Of a stretch of DNA of 64,000 nucleotides, positions 60,702-64,000 are shown piece after piece. The DNA lies in the NCBI RefSeq assembly GCF_001705515.1, contig NZ_MDJS01000001.1, forward strand, positions 1,736,001 to 1,800,000, written 5' to 3'. Numbering within the stretch: the stretch's first letter is position 1; each line of letters begins with the position of its first letter. The position numbers and the translations under genes were made by a program. The notes below the pieces were generated by a model, which was not told the origin of the DNA, did not search any database, and was given only the letters and a program-made list of their open reading frames with translations. This stretch comes from Mucilaginibacter sp. PPCGB 2223. GTDB taxonomy: Bacteria; Bacteroidota; Bacteroidia; Sphingobacteriales; Sphingobacteriaceae.

Positions 60702-62051
60702 ATGAAAAAAGTACTTGTTTTTATTACGATGGCATGCCTTACCTGTGCTGCTATGGCACAGGCAGAACAACCGAATTATAAAACTGCCATTGCCAGGTTC
60801 AGAAAGTATTATAACGCCAGTCAGCCGGATAGTGCATTCAGCCTGTTCTCAGCCGAAGTTAAAGCCGGTTTACCCCTGGACAAAACCCGTGAGTTGTTCA
60901 CTCAAATGCACGCACAGATAGGCGATCTGAAACAAACTACTTTCATTAACTATTACAAAACAGCCGGGGTATACAAGGCTGATTACGACAAGGCCACTCT
61001 CCTCATTAATTTGTCTCTCAATGGATTAAATCAGGTAGACGGCATTTTTTTTAACGAATACAAACCCGAAAAAGCTGCCGAAAACAAAACGCCGGTAACC
61101 GAAAATATCAGAGCAGCCACGGAGGCTGCATCGCAAATCCCGATCGACGATCCATCGCTCACCGAATCGCCGGTAACGGTAAGTACGCTCGCGGGTACAT
61201 TATCGGGCACCTTAACCATGCCTAAAAGTGTATCCGGCAAAATACCTGTCGTACTGATCATTCCCGGCTCCGGGCCTACTGACAGGGATGGCAACTCAGC
61301 GCTCGGGCCTCATCCAAATACTTATAAAATGATAGCTGCTGCGCTGGGCAAGGCGGGTATAGCCAGCTTACGCTATGATAAACGTGGCATAGGACAAAGC
61401 AAAAGTTCGGTTAAGGAAGCAGATACCCGGTTTACCAATATGGCCGATGATGCCAACGAACTGGCTGCCATGTTAAAGGACGACAACCGGTTTTCGAAGC
61501 TTATTGTACTGGGCCACAGTGAAGGCTCGCTGGCTGGTATGCTGATGATCGCTTCAACCCAGGTATCTTTTAACGGGTTTATATCCGCCGCCGGCGCTGC
61601 TGACCCTGCCGACGTGATATTAACCGAACAATTGAAAAAAACAGCACCGCCATCGGTACAGGTCGAATTTAAGCGTATTGTTGATAGCCTTCGCAAAGGG
61701 AAGACCACCGATAGGGTCGACCCCGCCCTTTACTCTATCATGCGCCCCAGTATCCAGAAGTATATGATGGATTGGATGGTTTTCGATCCGCAAAAGGTAA
61801 TTAAAAGGGTTAAAATTCCAATCCTCATTGTGCAGGGCACCACCGATATGCAGGTTGACGTATCGCAAGCCGAAAAGCTTAAAAAAGCCAAATCGGAAGC
61901 TACGCTGAAAATTATTAACGGTATGAGCCATATCCTGAAAGAAGGGCCTACTGACAGGGAGCAAAACCTCGAAACCTATAATAAACCCGATCTGCCTTTA
62001 AAGCCCGAGTTTGTAACAGCCATTGTTAACTTTATAAATGCAGTTAAATAG
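60702..62051 (+). CDS. Secreted alpha/beta hydrolase with DUF3887-like N-terminus
   Basis: 449 residues from the ATG at 60702 (signal peptide MKKVLVFITMACL to AAMAQ); 39 upstream codons are open but not plausible. Residues about 25-135 resemble the DUF3887/NTF2-like domain that precedes many such hydrolases (FRKYYNASQPDSAFSLFSAEVKAGL). The hydrolase has LIIPGSGPTDRDGNS, nucleophile VLGHSEGSLAGM, acid VQGTTDMQVDV and His NGMSHILK. Substrate unknown. Ends exactly where the convergent DinB-like gene ends. Confidence 0.9.
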   Translation: MKKVLVFITMACLTCAAMAQAEQPNYKTAIARFRKYYNASQPDSAFSLFSAEVKAGLPLDKTRELFTQMHAQIGDLKQTTFINYYKTAGVYKADYDKATLLINLSLNGLNQVDGIFFNEYKPEKAAENKTPVTENIRAATEAASQIPIDDPSLTESPVTVSTLAGTLSGTLTMPKSVSGKIPVVLIIPGSGPTDRDGNSALGPHPNTYKMIAAALGKAGIASLRYDKRGIGQSKSSVKEADTRFTNMADDANELAAMLKDDNRFSKLIVLGHSEGSLAGMLMIASTQVSFNGFISAAGAADPADVILTEQLKKTAPPSVQVEFKRIVDSLRKGKTTDRVDPALYSIMRPSIQKYMMDWMVFDPQKVIKRVKIPILIVQGTTDMQVDVSQAEKLKKAKSEATLKIINGMSHILKEGPTDREQNLETYNKPDLPLKPEFVTAIVNFINAVK

Positions 62052-62543
62052 TTAACTCTTCCAGTCACCCAGCAAGCGGCGTATCATGATGATTTGCCCG
62101 GTATGATAGCTGGTATGGTCGGCTATCAGTAATGCCTCGCGCAACAGGTTAATGTCCGGCTCGTTTTGAAAGGGTTCAAACAGGTTAAGCTCGTCATCTT
62201 CCAGAAGCTCGATAAACTTTGCTCTGTCAATTTCAATATGTTCCAACGTGTCGTTCCACTCATCGTCATCTTGGGGCTCGTGATGTTTGGGCCAGTATCC
62301 TTCGGGCCATTTAGGCGACTGGTGCTCCGGATTGGTGCTGAATTTTAAAATATCCCATTGCGCAATACGAATATGATCCACCAGCATCCAGATACTATAA
62401 GGCAAGCCATCGGGCACCACACCGCGCAGTTTTTTTGGCAGATCGTGCAGCGCATCATGTAATGAAGCATGTGCATTACCGCCTTTAATCAGTTTTATAA
62501 GCTGGTGCCTGGTTACTTTATCAATATTTTCGTAATCTTCCAT
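62052..62543 (-). CDS. DinB-like four-helix protein
   Basis: 163 residues. VDHIRIAQWDIL and LIADHTSYHTGQIIMIRRLLG carry the likely metal-binding histidines of the DinB superfamily, which has a four-helix bundle. It includes thiol-S-transferases and many uncharacterised proteins. The acidic stretch EPQDDDEWND lies between helices. Confidence 0.85.
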   Translation of the reverse strand: MEDYENIDKVTRHQLIKLIKGGNAHASLHDALHDLPKKLRGVVPDGLPYSIWMLVDHIRIAQWDILKFSTNPEHQSPKWPEGYWPKHHEPQDDDEWNDTLEHIEIDRAKFIELLEDDELNLFEPFQNEPDINLLREALLIADHTSYHTGQIIMIRRLLGDWKS

Positions 62544-62712
62544 TGCTGTTTTGCTTTTTCAAAGTAACCATATCCGCCAGATATGGTTCGTGCCTAAAAT
62601 CAGAAAAAAAGGACATTAAAGTCATTTTATTGTTACGCAGGCATCAAATATTAAACTAATAAGCTTATTTTTAGTCTACCAGTATAACCTTACATCTACA
62701 ATAGCTATACGT

Positions 62713-64000
62713 ATGCCTTGTTCATTTAAATTGTTCGGCGTTAAAGCCCTGTTTGTGATACTTGCCCTGGTAATTTTCGGCGAGTTATCCTACGCCCAAA
62801 ACCAAGTAGTACCATCCGGTTCGGTAAAAAGCATTATCAGTAAAATTGACGACTATAACGCCAAACTACCTGTCGAAAAACTATACCTGCAATTTGACAA
62901 GCCTTATTATTCGGTAGGCGATACCATTTGGTTTAAAGGCTATATCTTGAGCTCTACCCTATCTTATTCGCCCTTGAGTACCCGCGTGTATGTGGATATG
63001 GTGAATGATAGCAACAGGGTTGTAAAACGTTATATTTTCGCGTCGGCTATTGGGCTTACCTGGGGCAATATTTCGCTGGATGACAAGATCTATCACGAGG
63101 GCGGTTATACCATCCGGGCTTACACCCAGTGGATGCGGAATTTTGGTGAGGAAAGCTTTTTTTACAAGAGTTTTTACCTGGCCAATGCCGATAACAGCCC
63201 ATGGATCATCAGTACAAATGCTAAAACCGATGAGGGCTCGCCAAATAACGTAACCGTAAGTGCAAAATTCATCGGCAATAATAACAGGGCGGTTGATGGC
63301 CACACTTTTGATGTAAAGCTGATGAACAGCAAAAAGGTATTGTTCCGTAACAACCTGCAAACCGGCGATGATGGTATTTTTGAGACTAACTTTGTGTTGC
63401 CCGCCACACCGGTAAAAAACCTTACGCTTGTAGCCGCCGATAAACAAAATAATAAAAAACTGGCCATGATACCTGTAAACGTGGACCGGGCGCAAGACAT
63501 TGACCTGCAATTTATGCCCGAAGGCGGCCAATTAGTGGCCCCGCTGCCAGGCATTGTTGGCTTTAAGGCCATTGGCCAGGACGGGCGCGGCGTTGAAGTA
63601 AAAGGCGAGGTGTTTAATAAAGCCGGCGAAGCAGTGGCCACCTTTCAGTCGCTGCACAAAGGCATGGGCGAGTTTAACCTCGTACCGCAGCCGGGCGAAG
63701 TTTATACCGCCAAAATAACCTTAACCAATGGTGATACCAAAACTGTAAATCTTCCTGCCGTAAGGCAATCAGGTATTGGGTTACGTGTCCGCAACCTTCC
63801 TAACCATGACACGGTTGATGTTTCTTTTTTCGCTACCGAAGATATGGTAGCACCGGGTAAAATGTATCACTTCATTGCCGAATCGAGGGGTGTGGTATGT
63901 TATGCAGCCTCGTTCGATTTTAAAAGCAATTCAGTTAATGCTCATATCCCGAAAGCTAATTTCCCGTCGGGGATCGCCCATTTAACTTTGTTTAACCAGG
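62713..64000 (+). CDS. Partial MG2-domain secreted protein
   Basis: 429 codons in the window, open at the right edge. Signal peptide ends LSYAQ. The first domain shows LYLQFDKPYYSVGDTIWFKGYI, the macroglobulin MG2 motif, then GNISLDDKIYHEGGYTIRAYTQWMRN and repeated beta-sandwich domains. In Bacteroidota these proteins of 800-1000 residues are exported to the periplasm or surface, and some have a TonB-like plug near the C-terminus. Function is unclear. Confidence 0.88.
   Translation, partial: MPCSFKLFGVKALFVILALVIFGELSYAQNQVVPSGSVKSIISKIDDYNAKLPVEKLYLQFDKPYYSVGDTIWFKGYILSSTLSYSPLSTRVYVDMVNDSNRVVKRYIFASAIGLTWGNISLDDKIYHEGGYTIRAYTQWMRNFGEESFFYKSFYLANADNSPWIISTNAKTDEGSPNNVTVSAKFIGNNNRAVDGHTFDVKLMNSKKVLFRNNLQTGDDGIFETNFVLPATPVKNLTLVAADKQNNKKLAMIPVNVDRAQDIDLQFMPEGGQLVAPLPGIVGFKAIGQDGRGVEVKGEVFNKAGEAVATFQSLHKGMGEFNLVPQPGEVYTAKITLTNGDTKTVNLPAVRQSGIGLRVRNLPNHDTVDVSFFATEDMVAPGKMYHFIAESRGVVCYAASFDFKSNSVNAHIPKANFPSGIAHLTLFNQ

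Overview
The window looks like a chromosomal segment of a Sphingobacteriaceae-type Bacteroidota, most like Mucilaginibacter or Pedobacter; this is inferred from gene content, not from a database search. The reasons are a hybrid two-component system, SusC-style carboxypeptidase-regulatory/TonB proteins, two type IX secretion-associated genes (porG-like and porT-like), signal peptides ending in AQ or lipobox-C, near absence of Shine-Dalgarno sequences, and promoter boxes of the Bacteroidota form TAnnTTTG. No rRNA, tRNA, CRISPR array, intact insertion sequence or prophage was recognised.

Left part (1-12.6 kb): a glucuronoxylan-utilisation locus. A hybrid two-component sensor/regulator precedes a GH30 glucuronoxylanase-like lipoprotein, an acetyl-esterase-like alpha/beta hydrolase, an SGNH esterase and a GH67 alpha-glucuronidase. 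Together they would cut the xylan backbone, remove acetyl groups and release (methyl)glucuronic acid. The locus has no SusC/SusD pair in view and is visibly eroding: it holds a C-terminal fragment of a GH2 beta-galactosidase-like gene that keeps its own terminator, and a signal-peptide stub of what looks like a sialate/acetylxylan esterase. A 12-bp LacI-operator-like motif, GCAA(C/T)CGATTAC, occurs at the regulator's promoter and twice in the esterase/SGNH divergent intergenic region.

12.6-28.4 kb: mixed metabolism. Pterin dehydratase, phosphoglycerate mutase, acetate transporter SatP, a solitary GH108 muramidase, a RidA protein, an OmpA-family protein, an ethanolamine catabolic unit (permease-EutB-EutC without microcompartment or reactivase genes), a dCMP deaminase with a FucP/GluP-type sugar transporter, a LysE-type exporter, a long PurF-like amidophosphoribosyltransferase, a DUF433/DUF5615 toxin-antitoxin-like pair and an ammonium transporter.

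28.4-38.1 kb: a tight operon for the membrane half of respiratory complex I (nuoH-I-J-K-L-M, then a DUF4139 protein, then nuoN). It starts from its own TAnnTTTG promoter and TTG codon, with no nuoA-G upstream. The DUF4139 protein between nuoM and nuoN carries an inserted segment resembling the N-terminus of a SusC receptor.

38.1-51.8 kb: cell-envelope biogenesis. murI, three Skp/OmpH chaperone paralogues, bamA, uppS, porG-like, NAD kinase, a CBS protein, an alpha/beta hydrolase, yqeY, an SDR, porT-like, menG/ubiE and a VOC protein.

51.9-64 kb: a TonB-type outer-membrane barrel protein, engB (probably leaderless), a UbiA/MqnP-like prenyltransferase, a serine hydrolase, an alpha/beta-hydrolase-fold protein with Glu at the nucleophile position, oligoendopeptidase F, an LTxxQ protein, another hydrolase, a DinB-like protein, and the start of a large MG2-type secreted protein cut by the window edge. 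Many intergenic gaps carry imperfect palindromic or short tandem repeats of a REP-like kind.
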